A DNA stretch of 48,377 bases from Scleroderma bovista. Lineage: Eukaryota > Basidiomycota > Agaricomycetes > Boletales > Sclerodermataceae. Each line of letters starts with the position of its first letter. The first letter of the stretch is position 1. Below, piece after piece: positions 11,396-23,200 of this stretch. Location: NCBI GenBank assembly GCA_037178675.1, contig JAYMGJ010000631.1, forward strand, positions 1 to 48,377, read 5' to 3'. The notes under the pieces were generated by a model, which ran no database searches, was not told where the DNA came from, and saw only the letters and a list, made by a program, of their open reading frames with translations. Position numbers and translations under genes: made by a program.

Positions 11396-12538
11396 TTATG
11401 CCGGTTTGGCTGTGATCCCTGCTTCCTTGAGCTTCGCCAGGAGCTCGTCGACATTAGCCACCTGCCATGAGAAATTATGTGAGCCAAGGGTTGGACAATG
11501 AGCAATGCAGCCCCACTTTACCACCACCGACGCGTTTGGGTGGTTCAGTGACCTTTAGCGTTTCTAACCGAGGTGTAAGGTCAACACCAAGGTCTACAGG
11601 TAACAACTTCTCGATAGGTTTCTTCTTGGCCTTCATGATGTTTGGTAGGGAAGCATATCTGGGTTCTGTGGCATGTTATTGTTATTTGCCTGTACTATAT
11701 AAGCTCTGGAACTTGAATGCTCACCATTCAGTCTGATGAACGTAAAGTCAAACACAGCAACCAGACACGAGAGTGACACAGACTTACCGAAGGTCCGTCG
11801 TGATTACGACTGGTAACCGGCATTTCAGCTCCTCCAGCCCTCCGTCTATCTCCCTCGTTACATTCGCTACCTTCTTTTGTGTGTCTAGCTCGACCTTGCT
11901 CGCGAATGTCGCCTGCGCCCAGCCCATGAGGCCCGCAAGCATCTGGCCAGTCTGACCAGCATCGTCATCAATAGCCTGCTTTCCCATAATCACCACATCC
12001 ACGCCCTCCTTCTGACGTGCAATCAGCTCACGAAGTGTCTTGGCAACTGCAAGCGGCTCGGGAGACGGTGCGCCATCGGGTATCTCGACGTGAATGGCAG
12101 AGTCGGCGCCCATGGCGAGTGCGGTTCGGAGTGTCTCTGCAGCCTTGGGAGGGCCTATGGTAACGACTTTGATGGACTTGACGACATCTTTGAGACGTTC
12201 GCGCAGTCGGACGGCTTCTTCGACGGCTGAGTGTAGAGGTGTGTGTCAAGGTGCGGGTGCAGCGAATGTTTCGACGCTGAACACGCACCAATCTCGTCGA
12301 ACGGGTTCTGTACAAGAGATGAGATGAGAGAAACGCGTGGAGGAGGAAAAGAGACGTACCATAGAATGCTTGACATTAAGGTCGATACCTGTCTGTTCCG
12401 GGTTGACGCGGATCTTGACTGCAAAGTCGACAGACCTGTGATTTGGGTGGGCCGACTATCTACTGGCTTCCATGGCGTTGAGACTTACCGTTTGACGGGC
12501 ACAAGAATGTTGAGCAGGCGTACAGCGGAGGGTCTCAT
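11396..12538 (-). CDS. ETFB: electron transfer flavoprotein beta subunit, mitochondrial
   Basis: This is the beta subunit of mitochondrial electron transfer flavoprotein, which pairs with ETF alpha to pass electrons from acyl-CoA and other dehydrogenases to ETF-ubiquinone oxidoreductase. Seven exons (12538-12489, 12435-12360, 12307-12289, 12226-11788, 11732-11725, 11665-11517, 11461-11396) give 268 residues, about the usual length. Diagnostic blocks are [47 protein letters not shown] (nucleotide binding) and the [15 protein letters not shown] signature near the C-terminus. Exon 5 is only 8 nt and is needed to supply the Leu-Asn-Glu just before that signature; exon 3 is 19 nt. The last intron uses an unusual GTGGGG donor at 11516, chosen because it alone keeps [13 protein letters not shown] in frame. 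Confidence 0.93.
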
Positions 12539-12641
12539 AGCGGAAAAGAGAAAATGTCGCTATTCGGAGTATGTAGTTGTGTAAATACTTTCGGCCGTCG
12601 ACCACAATCTATTTCTAATACCCCATCTACAGCTATCATGG

Positions 12642-13047
12642 TCATCCAAGCATGGAACAACCCAAGTTAACGATACCGTTCTATCGGGCGAGTCAAGGTG
12701 TATTCCCTCGTGCCAATCGAACGTGGACCTACCCAGTTATCTTGGGTACAGCACACAGATATCTGGTGAGCTGAGCACCCCTGTCCGAAACCAATAGCAG
12801 TGGGGGGAGTGCAGATGAGACCGACAAGACCTTGGACAGCGGCTTGGTCGGTCGTCAAACCAGACATATCTTGTAGTCCGGGGACTTCGTGGGCCTGATA
12901 AATACGTAGTAGGACTCGAAGTATTTGTTATTCGGAAGTGGCATCACTTACCTGCTGGACACTTGTGCAGCAGCTGATTTTTCCATTGTTGCACTGTGCA
13001 GCAACAAGAGCAGCGACAGAAAGGACAGGAAGGAGGCGGGTATACAT
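12642..13047 (-). CDS. class I hydrophobin
   Basis: This encodes a small secreted amphipathic protein that self-assembles at air-water or wall surfaces. Three exons (13047-12952, 12894-12733, 12680-12642) give 98 residues. A hydrophobic signal peptide (MYTRLLPVLSVAALVAA) is followed by eight cysteines in the hydrophobin order C-CC-C-C-CC-C: QCNNGKISCC, LICTP, GCSA, SVCCTQDNW and NLGCS. The 32-residue gap between the third and fourth cysteines fits class I rather than class II. The C-terminal tail after the last cysteine is very short. The intron before the last exon splits the conserved CCTQDNW/NGIVNLGC block, as often seen in agaricomycete hydrophobins. Its stop lies 103 bases downstream of the ETF beta start on the same strand. 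Confidence 0.93.
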
Positions 13048-13367
13048 GTGGATAAGGAGCGACTAAAGGGTGCAGAGGACTGGAGATGGGGAAGACTGAC
13101 CTCGGATTATTGGATATGTGGCAGCTCAGGTACAAACATATGTAAATATCTGAGGTGGGACTGAACTTACAGAACGCCAGGGAGACATGGGAGGGTTTGG
13201 TTCGTATTCTCTCCGCTAACCTTGACTACCTTTAAGAACTGCCTGTCCACTTGACCGTTGCGTCAAAGACCGTGAGCAGAAGTTAGTACTCAGTACCACA
13301 GACCGCTAGTAAGTGGAGACCTTCCCTTGGATCCAATTGCACTGCGTGCGCGATAACTCACTAGCCT

Positions 13368-14302
13368 ATGCAGGACAAAACAATCAGGGGACGATACAAA
13401 CACCGATGTTGAAGGTGATAGGCAATCGGGCAGACCAGTTCAACTGTGTTGAAAATGCCGAAAGGTGAGCCAAATCCGGACATCGAGGCCCCGGTAAACC
13501 TGAAGGCCTGATGTCCGAGCTTGCTCTAGTGCCAGAAAGGTGGTACAGGCAATCGGGTGTGCCTATGTCCCGTGTTAGTGACCCTCTATCAGATATCTCT
13601 CCCAAATCTCCCCAGTATACGGTAGACTGCTTATGCTAACTGGCCACACCAATCAACTATGGCGACACAACCTCTGGTCCGAGTCACTCACCTCTGTCGC
13701 GTTCTTTACCGACCTCTTTCTTTTCTTTCTGTTGCTGCCTTCGTTGTCGTACGGTGCAACAATGGCGATATCAGCTGCTAGTGTCCAGCATGTAGGCGAT
13801 GCCGCTTCCAAGTTCCGGGTCTATCTTAGTCTGTAATATTGGTGAAAGCACATGGTGATCGGGAATTCTGCTGCGGACGGAGAGTGTCTGCCATGTCATG
13901 CTCTTGAGCCTAGAGCCCAAATCGTCCCCACAGAAATGAAGAAATCCCGCACATGCTTCAACCATTCCTTATACGGCTTTGCATTCGAGACTTAGGAGCC
14001 CTGACACTTGATCATTACTGGGCCTCAGATGGATATACTTGCCTTCCCTGGCATACATTATGGATGCCAATATGGGTAGGTCATCGAGTGCAGCCGCGAC
14101 GAATAGCTCGTGTTCGGGCGTCCTTGTGTTTGTTGCGTTGGAAGTTGCTGTACCATTACAGGTGTGTACGACATCCACTTGGCCATATCTAAGTCTCATG
14201 CAAGGCTAGAATAGTATGGGTGATGGACTGTATATAATGTGGGCATGTTTGATGCTGATCCTTTATTTGATTGTGCTGGTTGTACTCTACAAAGGTAAGT
14301 AG
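13368..14302 (+). pseudogene. decayed partial copy of the neighbouring MFS transporter gene
   Basis: The stretch from about 13300 matches the start of the intact transporter gene (15470 onward), including upstream sequence and the ATG at 13368. At about 13540 the exon-1-like part is joined directly to sequence matching the end of exon 4 of the intact gene, so several exons are deleted. A second conserved part follows. Block 14029-14161 corresponds to exon 9 and has exactly the same length (133 nt), with an open frame (GRSSSAAATNSS) and a GT donor. Block 14210-14302 corresponds to exon 10 but meets a TAG where the intact copy continues KKWRE. The middle is unalignable by eye. It is best read as an old tandem duplicate. 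Confidence 0.7.
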
Positions 14303-15522
14303 TGGCGAGAGAAGAGTAGCGAGAAAATCCACAGCGTGAACACGAATGCTAGATCCACTAAGACTTTTGGTAATACAAACTATTGGTGGCCTGGCCATCC
14401 ATTAGGTTGGGTTTCAAACCCCGATTGGTGAGTGAGCGCATTGTTCAAGTGAGTCATAGACGAAACATGTCACAGAAATGCGCTAAACGACTGCGGTTGT
14501 ATGACGCAATGTCCTGAATTTTGAACCTCAAAACTTTAGGGGAACCGAGTGATCTTCCTACACATTCGGCGACTGAGCTCTCCCATCGCTGCTTCCGGGC
14601 CGGAGCTGCGTGGACATGCCACCTTTCACATTGAGTTCATTTCATCTCCAACCATTGTGCCTGTCTGACGTCTTTTTTCTCTCATTACATGTACACTCGG
14701 GTTTCTGTTCCTTCTTTTTCCCTCTTTGATTTTTTTTGTACTAACTAGGTCGCCGATCTGCAAAGATCGAATTACGCTACTTGCTGGGTTTTTGATTACT
14801 CAGGAAGCACTCTGATTGGATGAGGGTGAGGTTTACGACTAAGCCTAACCGAACAGGGACTATTTTGTATACTTTTGCACCTTTGCAGGTTACATAGTGC
14901 AGGCTACTTATAAGTGCCTTACCTGCAATCAGCCAATCCCTCCATTCCTCCCTCTGACAAGGTATTTACGTGTCTCCGTACCTGAGCTCATCTGATAACG
15001 TAGTCACCTGTTCTGATTTCACAGATTATACTGGAGTGATTGTGGACACACTGAGTAAGATGTTCATTTGACGTCCCAGTTTTCCTCCGAACATCGCACC
15101 GTAGTTTCCTCCATGGATGTGAAGAGAGACAGCTGTTCCTTCTCGACTAGGAATCTGAAGCTGTCACCTAACCTTTGGATTGGTCAGACTCAAGTATGTT
15201 TCCAAACACAAACATCGCGAACGTCACCTTTGGCAGGTCTGGAGTCATTTCTCATGCAGTGTGCACACTACGTCTGATCACATCCCGTTTGGCCTTTACT
15301 GGGGCACTTATTCTAGAAGTTTGCCATTACGCCTCACCTTCGTCCGACGCAGTCCGACGGCCACCTCCTAGTAGTTTATCGTCACTGTACGCAAACGAAG
15401 ACCAGACATTCTTAAGGTTTGTGCGATAACGGAACGGATATGCGGTGCGGATTACTTATAATTCACGGTCGCTAGTAAGTAGAGATCATCCCTCGCACCC
15501 TTGCAGGATAACTCACTGGCCC
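14303..15522. other. gene-free spacer upstream of MFS gene
   Basis: About 1.2 kb between the MFS pseudogene and the intact transporter. Short open frames around 15068-15429 have no recognisable motif. A TATA-like ACTTATAAGT lies near 14905. The first 50 bases before the transporter ATG match the same position in the pseudogene, so the duplicated unit includes some promoter sequence. Confidence 0.4.
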
Positions 15523-17685
15523 ATGCAGGACCAAAGCAACCAGGGGACAACATTGACACCAATCCTGGTTAAGCCTTTGAACATGGGTGATAGAACTACC
15601 CAGCAGACCAGTTCCGCTGCAACAAAGACGCTAGAAGCCGGACCAAATCTCGACATTGAGCACGTCTTAGTAAAAGACGATCCTCGGGGGTGGTCTGATG
15701 CCAGAAAGGTGTGTAGTATCACGTGTCACTGAATAATCACCGACTTACCAGTATCATCAGAACGTAACGCTAATTATCGTCTCCGGGGCATCGATAATTT
15801 CGGGACTATGTTCCAGTATCCAAAACCGTGCGTTTCATTTGTTGTACTCATGGATCATGAGACGGATCCTTTACTGATGGGATCTCAGCGGCAAATGCAC
15901 AGATCCAGCAAGAACTTCATGTGACAAGTGCTCAGATCAGCTTGACATTGTCCATTTCTATCCTTGTACAGGGGAATGCTCCCTTGCTATGGAGTGCAAT
16001 GAGCGAGATAAAAGGAAGAAAAGTGCGTGGCTGCTGTTGAATTCACGTCCGTGATGATGCTCAACTTTTATCTCAGCTTGTCTATCTTCTTGCCACTTCG
16101 CTGTTCACATTGGGTTCGGTTATCGTTGCTTTATCCAACAATATAGGGCTGGTCATTGCTATGCGTGTGGTACAGGCGTTCGGGTATGCCTGTGTTCCAT
16201 GTTGGTTTGACCCTCGATCAGAATGCAGGTTTCTACAGATCGAGTGCCATCTTTACGATTGGTGCTGCAACCTTGGCAGATATATATGAACCCCACCGGC
16301 GGGGTACCGTGATGGGCATCTACATTGCTGGACCCCTACTTGGACCAGCACTTGGACCGATTTTTGGTGGTCTACTTGCTCAAGAATTAAATTGGCGTGC
16401 CATATTCTGGTTTTTGGCCATCTGGGGCGGCATTACATTTTTGGCTTTCTTGCTTTTGTTCAAAGATACTTTCCGGAGAGAGCGAAGCTTGACATACCAA
16501 AACGTCTTGAAGAGGAACATGCGCAAGCAGCAATTGTCCGAAGCCAAGACAGCTGGGAACGGTAAAGAGAATGCCAACGAACTAAACAATCACTATCGCA
16601 ACGATCCTGAATCATGCCTGTCGCCGGTGGTAAATCCTGAATGTGTGAAGGATGTAACGCTATCTTTTGCAGATATAAATCCTCTTCCACCGTACCTCAA
16701 GATCTTGGGTCGTAAAAGTAATTTCGTGATTTTGATTGTCACTGGTAAGTCGGTAGTCAACATTGCTAGTTGGCCCGTATATAACACTTTGAAATCTTAG
16801 GGATGTTGTTTGGACTCAGCTTTGGCATCACATACACCTGTGCACGAACCCTTGCCCTCTACTACCACTATGGTGCACTGAAGACTGGGTTAGTACTACT
16901 ATCCTTTGGTATTGGTCCGTATCACATATATACCCAGTGGTATTACAATGACTGATCTATGTGTCTAGGATCGATCCTTGGAAGCATTTTAGGAGGTCGA
17001 TGGTCTGACAGGATACAGGCCCAACAAAAGGCTGCTAATGGCGGCGTCGGTTATCCGGAGGTAGGGCAGGAGTACTCATTCGTGGCGGTCTCATTAGCCG
17101 TGCTGCGAATCTTGTAGATGCGGCTGCAGAGCATAAAATTTGCCATGTGGTGGTTACCTCCATCGTTGATTGGTTATGCGTGGGTATGTCACGAACGCAT
17201 CCACACTGCTGCGATGTGCACGATGTTATTTCTCATTGGCTTTTCCTCGATGTGAGTGTCATAGTATTTATTCCCTGGGAACTCACAAAGAAAGTCGGTT
17301 GTCGGATCGAATCGCAGATGGATTTATTCGAGTACTTTCACGTATCTTATGAACTCTAATGCTGGGAGGTCGTCAAGTGCGGCTGCAGCAAATGCCTCGT
17401 TCCGTGGTACCATGGGATTCATTGCAGTGGAAATCGCAGTGCCGTTGCAGGCGAGTCTCTCCTATGCTTGTGTAACGCTAAGTCTGAGACAGGGTTTAGG
17501 ACACCATTGGCGATGGAGGGTTATATATGATTTGGGCTGGGCTGATGCTTTTCGCTGAATTGATAGTCCTACTGGTACTCTACAAAGGGAAAAAATGGCG
17601 AGAGGCCAGTTTGGAGAAGGAAAGGCAACAATCGGATGGTGGACAACGAAATGAAAGGGGAGATGCGCAGAGCACAAAGATATAG
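15523..17685 (+). CDS. MFS drug:H+ antiporter-type transporter (DHA1-like)
   Basis: This is a 12-helix major facilitator predicted at the plasma membrane, exporting or importing small molecules by proton antiport. Ten exons (15523-15708, 15752-15827, 15889-16022, 16077-16183, 16239-16744, 16801-16914, 16969-17060, 17118-17251, 17318-17450, 17500-17685) give 555 residues. The signature GPLLGPALGPIFGG (motif C of antiporters) follows ADIYEPHRRGTVMG. A long charged loop sits between helices 6 and 7. The second half has GSILGGRWSDR (repeat of motif A) and GRSSSAAAANASFRG. The intron after 17450 begins GC rather than GT. The decayed copy upstream has GT at the same site. The start could instead be the in-frame ATG at 15583. 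The layout resembles fungal Qdr/Dtr1-type carriers, but the substrate is unknown. Confidence 0.88.
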
Positions 17686-18580
17686 ATAACTAAGGCTCTT
17701 CAAAGGGGCATTCAAGTTCGAGGCATTTGAGTTGAAACTTAAGCTCTGAGAGCTGTTTTCTGAAGCTAGGGTGTTTATCGCAATGGCTATTAGTGGAATG
17801 CGACGTAGCCATGACCGAATTTCCGTACGTGTTTGTGGAGGGGTGGCTGCATATCACTCCGCAGTGGTTGGGTTGTAACTTCAGTTCGCTCGAGTTTGTA
17901 AAACGAAGTCAAATGAACTTTGATTCCGGTCTTATTTGACTCAGTTCGCAGTAACACTATCTCCAACTGGGTCCTGAACCGTCCGCGGAGATCACCCACG
18001 TGCGAAGACTCTTCAATTGAATTGGTACGGTAAAGTGTATGGCCTGATATGTGCCGGTGTGATTCCATGACAGCGGCGCCGCGAGGGAAAGATGATTCAA
18101 TTGCCTGATCAACAGGAGATGGAGAACCAGCTTGCAAGTTCTCGGTGTGCAACGGCCGACTGCCAGCGTGGCGGTGCCATGGACGAGGGACATAATTGTT
18201 AGAGAACTTTGCAATTATATGGCCAGGTTCCTTGGAACACGTCCAATGACCTGCTCCACAAGAGGGGGGGTTATCCTAGTACTAGTTTCCTGGTATTCAT
18301 GGCTCACCGCGGTACTATTGCATACCTTTTCCAGGAAGGCTTCTCCATTAGACGCTCGTAGAAGATGATACGCCCGACGCTGATACGCCCGACGCTGAAT
18401 TCATCTTCCGTAATTAACTCAAATCTCCGAAGGTACTATAAGACACCCAATTGGACCAGCTACGGGACCCTCATTGTGGCCCCCCCGCTGATCTAAAACA
18501 CTCTACTCGCCCTCCCTGTCGAGACTTTCAGCACCAACTTGCCTATAGGTCAACTACGATAAACAAAGCTTTTTCCTGTT
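17686..18580. other. spacer between MFS and DUF202 genes
   Basis: A 120-codon open frame on the minus strand (17790-18152) has no recognisable motif and no plausible gene structure, so I do not call it. A run of eight G lies near 18262. A 15-base unit (GATACGCCCGACGCT) is repeated in tandem at about 18368-18398. The last 150 bases presumably carry the promoter of the DUF202 gene. Confidence 0.4.
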
Positions 18581-19417
18581 ATGTCTGCTTTGGCTTCCGG
18601 AGAAGCTGAGAAAATCGCTGCCAGCGCTTCATTACAAAATGGAGCCGAACATCCAACAACAACCCAAACGTTCGTTCGTCCGTCAGTGCAATGGCTAGCA
18701 TAAGCCTCACACGAAGCAGGAGTTCAGACCAGATCCCTGATCTCGAGCCCCTCAGTGCACCGCATAGCGAGGGTCACTCGACTCACTACGATGGTTGGCC
18801 CACTAATTTTGGACCACTACCACCGCTTTCGTCGGAACATCCTTCACAACATTTGCGGCGGTCGGGGTTCTCGCAGAGATTCAGAGATGCTTCGGCATTG
18901 CTCAAATTGTCTCTTGTGCTGGAAAACAAGGGCAATGTTGCGCGTGACCATTTGGCATCCGAGAGAACATACCTGGCGTACGTCCGAACAAGTTTGGCTT
19001 GCGCCAGCGCTGGTATTGGTTGGTGCCGAGCCCATGTTGTGTTAGCCCAACTCTGATAAAGTAATATTTCCAACCACGTAAAGCCCTTGTTCAACTATTC
19101 TCCTTGGCCGGCTCCTCACCTTCGGGCACTTCCTCGCTAATCGCGCAAAAGTATGCTCGACCGCTTGGGGCCACTGTTGTTTTGTTCGGAATTGCGATTC
19201 TCTTTCTCGGTGAGAAGCAGTGATCGTTACTCGTTCAGTACTCTTATGATTGTTTTGGACTCCAATAGGCCTCGCTCGGTACTTTACGGTTCAAGCTGCC
19301 ATGCTGCGCGGATACTTCCCTGTTGTGCGTAATACCATTACTATGCTATCCATAGCTCTTGTTCTCCTCGTGAGCGTTACCCTCGGCATTCTCTTTGCCG
19401 ATACTGGAGGATCGTAG
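18581..19417 (+). CDS. DUF202/YidH-family small membrane protein (Vtc1-like topology)
   Basis: This is a small integral membrane protein with a soluble N-terminus and three transmembrane helices, the layout of DUF202 proteins. The conserved region starts RDHLASERTYLAYVRTSLACASAGI, followed by helix 2 (YARPLGATVVLFGIAILFLG) and helix 3 (ITMLSIALVLLVSVTLGILF). In this family the Arg before helix 1 and the YAR/LG segment are conserved; the yeast relative Vtc1 belongs to the vacuolar polyphosphate polymerase complex, but no catalytic part is present here. Preferred exons are 18581-18669, 18720-19018, 19084-19209 and 19269-19417 (220 residues). The alternative is translation from ATG 18691 without the first intron (200 residues), which would leave ATG 18581 as an overlapping upstream frame. 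The three last exons are secure. Confidence 0.8.
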
Positions 19418-20221
19418 CGTTGCTTCGATCGGTCGGGAAACCATAAATGAGTCATGAAACTTAGTCACATCCCCCGAGCATGCTATCACGTTTCCATTGG
19501 GTCCAGCCTCACGCGGTTTCTCCATACCAAGACATTACAAGTAGTATGTGCAGGTGAATACCACGCGTATACTCGCTGTGTGTCTGTGAGGCTTTGATTC
19601 ATGGCTCGAGGCTTTATTATGCTGTGGACGAGACGGCTAACTATGAGGTTTACGATTTCCAGGTAGAAATATTTGTCCTACCCAACCCATACATGTATCC
19701 TCCCTCCAATAAATCACATATCATCCACCACTAAGGTTTGTTGCACATTTCATCCGAGGTTCAATGAGTATGTTATGTATCTGTTACGGTAAACCACGAT
19801 ATTGATACATCTCAATACCTATTGAAGTATTTGACCGAAGACACATGACGAAGACTGTCGGCAACGCTGGAGTCATCTCATGGGCAGTGTGATATCCACC
19901 TCGCCATTAGCTAGGCGCTGATGAAGCTGAGAGATCCATCCGTGGGTGTCCGGGAGTGCACCAGGCGTTGGAAGTTTGGACTAGGCAAGGTACTACAAAA
20001 CAGAGGGTTGACATGTACATATGCAGTGAATCATATTCCATGGTCGTCAGTCGAAGGTGTAGATAAGTTAGTGGTTAAAATAAACAATGTCCCTTGCAAG
20101 GGAGTGTCAGCTCATCCCAGCGAAACAGTAGAACCAGAGGTAGTAGTCAGGATGCCCGGCTGATGGGCCGGCCAATGAGGTTCGAGCCATCCCCCACGGA
20201 AGGGAGAACGTCATAATCTGA
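19418..20221. other. intergenic spacer
   Basis: About 800 bases between the DUF202 gene (+) and the RasGEF gene (-), tail to tail. An 80-codon open frame at 19921-20163 has no recognisable motif. Nothing else is visible. Confidence 0.45.
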
Positions 20222-23200
20222 TCAAAAGAACCCACTCTCATGCAATATTCTCGCGAGCCTGTCTTCTTCCCGTTCTTTTGGCTCTCTCTCCGTACTTAGT
20301 TGCCAGAATATATCACTGACGTCCTGATCACCAAACTGGCGCAATGAATCGTCAATGTAAACAAGAACCGATGGCAAGGGGTGGAAATTATGGGGTTGGG
20401 CTTGCCAGCGTTGTAGATCCTGAATCACCTCCGAAGTTTTCTGGCGCTTCCGGAAGTTGACAAGGTTTCCTGGTAAGTAGTCTTTACTCCCATCTTGGAT
20501 ATGGGTTAGCGCGGTCAAGAATACCCCTTGGATGTAACCTGGTAAGTGCAATATCAACGAAATACCAGAACACTCACCAACAAAGGGGACACATGGTGGA
20601 AGGACCGTAGCCAGCGTGGACCGAAAATTGTTGTAGTTTCTATACGAGTTGATGAATTCTCCACATGTCTCTAGCTGAGACATGTACCTGGAACTAACTA
20701 GTTCCCAGGATCGTTTCAGTCGATGAATAGGGGAAGAATTCAACCCCGAGACGATTGCCCCCATGGTTGAGATATTTTGAATTGTTCTACATCTCTGTCA
20801 AAAAGTGTAAGTATCAGGCAAAGCCCAGTGATTGGTCTCACATCTGCAACGAGGATGAACTGCTTAATCACAGCAGCCCGCCGACGAGGGTCATCTTTGC
20901 AAAGAATCGTATAAGTGACCCATTGTGCAATCTACCAGTGCGATACTTCAGAACACCCGCGGAAAGTTCAACGGAGATACAACCCTACCCTGTTGCTCCT
21001 GCGTATGAAGTTGGCCACGCCATCACGAGGGTCTGCCTTCGTCTGTTTGGATTGCTTCGACCGTTGCATACATTCCAACGGACGAATTTTCTGATAGAGC
21101 TGACTCTCAGCAATGGTCAGTTGTCTCGCGAGCTCAAGTGGGTCTATGTCTAGTAATTCTATTCGCTTTGGGACAATGGGTGGGGGTGGTGGGTCCACTG
21201 CGGTGTTCACCGTCAACTTTCTGGGATCCCTTCTATATTCCTATGCGGTGCGCGTCAATTATACGGCATGTTAAGAAGAATCAAGGAAGCCAGACGTACT
21301 GCCCGCTTGATAGAGGCCAACAACTGCTTCGCAGCTGGAATCCCTATGACATCGTGTTGGGAGACAAAGCCAGCGATCTGTTCGAGAATACCCAGCTCCT
21401 CTTTCTCCAGTACATCATCGTCTTGAACCATGGACTTCAATGTATTGATGACTCTGCCAATATCATTACACGTGCACCCAATGCAGCCGGCGCCAGAGCT
21501 TACCGCATACGAACGATGTATTGTTTGAACTTTCTCCAGTCAGCAAGTTCGTCGGAATTCAAGTTGAGTGGAGGTTGGATCCAAAATCGGTCAACCAACA
21601 TCTTGAAAAGTTCTTCCAGAGTCGTGAATGATCTAAATGTCATTAAGAAAGCTCTGCTGAACTTCGGATCTGTTTCCAAGTCTCGATCATACTCTTTTTC
21701 TCGTCAGTAAACAAAGACATACCTGCATACTCATGTGCCGTGAGTCGTTCAACAAGTGCTGGCACAGTGCCGCCGCGTACAGTCCCATCAGGGTCAATGA
21801 GGACCTCAGCAGGGTCGTAATTAGGGCGCAAGTACCACGGCTTCGTGTCGGCAGTAAGGGATATCAGGTAGTGCGAAGGTGCTTCATCGCCAAAGAATGC
21901 CCGGATCTTCTCAGGTCGTGGAGGTGTGCGTACCAATCCTAGGTCTATCACCAAGTCAGTCGAATAGTATTTCTCTTCGTCTATGTTGAATACCTTCATC
22001 ATCTACTGACAACCAAGTATCTCCAGGGATGGGCTCCCCACTGGGGACAGGGGGTGACGTGAGTGATTGATTTCTTTGACGGTTTGAATCGATGTTATTG
22101 GATATGTGTGTGGTGTGATATAAAGGCTGATCATTCGACATGTCCGCCAGTTCCTCGTTTGCAAAGATGGCATCAACGAGACTCATCTGGGACATTCTCC
22201 ACTCGATTGGACTCCGATTACATCGCTCGAGGATATTCGCCTGTTCTTCCCCAACCACAAGGAGACTCTCCAGATTCTGGCTTGTGAGGTGGAGACTGGA
22301 GTCAAGAGAAGTGCTTAGTGCCTCTAAAGCGTCATAAGATTCGTCACGACCGCGCCATAATTCGCACAACTCTACTCGCCGCACGCGTTGCGTCGTCGCG
22401 AGGAGTGTAGCAGCGCCATCATACAACTCTTGGGCAGTTGCTTCGAAAGTTCGAACAAGAATCCGAGCTTGGTCCACAGTGCGGGAATACTGAGCTCCAT
22501 CAGCCAACCTGTCTTCATTGACGGGTCCAATGTCGACGTGCCGAGCAATATGAATATCTCCCAGAAAGAGTAACAGAGACGATAGTTCGTAAACAACCGC
22601 CTTCCCGGCCTCGGTAATAATCTCGGCTGTTGGAATAACTCACCATGGAACGATTACAAATGTGAGGTTCAGTGATAGACGTACCAGGATGGCTTGCTTT
22701 CAGCGCCTCCCAAAAGTGTTTCAATTTCTCCTGAACGCGTAACACATGATCCACGAACTCTTGGAAGGTCACCCGGTCAAGACTTCGCCTGGGCGCCTCC
22801 TCATTCCCATCGAGACTGATCCATCCAAATCCTTTCCATGTTCCTGCAGCTCCAGCCCCGGCCTTTCCAAGTCCAGCACGAGACGTAGTCAAGTAGCCAT
22901 GCAAGCGTCTTTGGCCCTTGTCACCATGGGATTCCTCGCAAATGCCCCGACCGATGGATACGAAATCGGTGACAGCCCGCTCAAGTTCTTCGGCATCCAA
23001 AGTAAGGTGATCGCTACTTTCTCCCACATCCCAGGGCGCATTGTTCAAGACTGCCCTCGCAGACAAAACAAACTTGGAGAGCGTGGCAATTGTTCGACGC
23101 TGAGCGGGAACCAAATAACTTTGAGTAGCGTGAATGGTGTTTGCAGCACCACCCCTGCGGCCACCGAGATGACTAACTGAGACGCCAGAGACATAAAGAA

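Noticed and set aside
17790..18152. 120-codon minus-strand frame
   Set aside because: No recognisable domain, no plausible promoter or introns; likely chance.
20041..20200. tRNA-like GGTTCGAGCC near 20179
   Set aside because: No acceptor, D-arm or anticodon arm could be folded around it.
20538..20578. Reading through the 39-base GTGAGT...CAG stretch of the RasGEF as coding
   Set aside because: It is in frame, but inserts 13 residues into the conserved PFVG/YIQG segment; splicing fits the family better.
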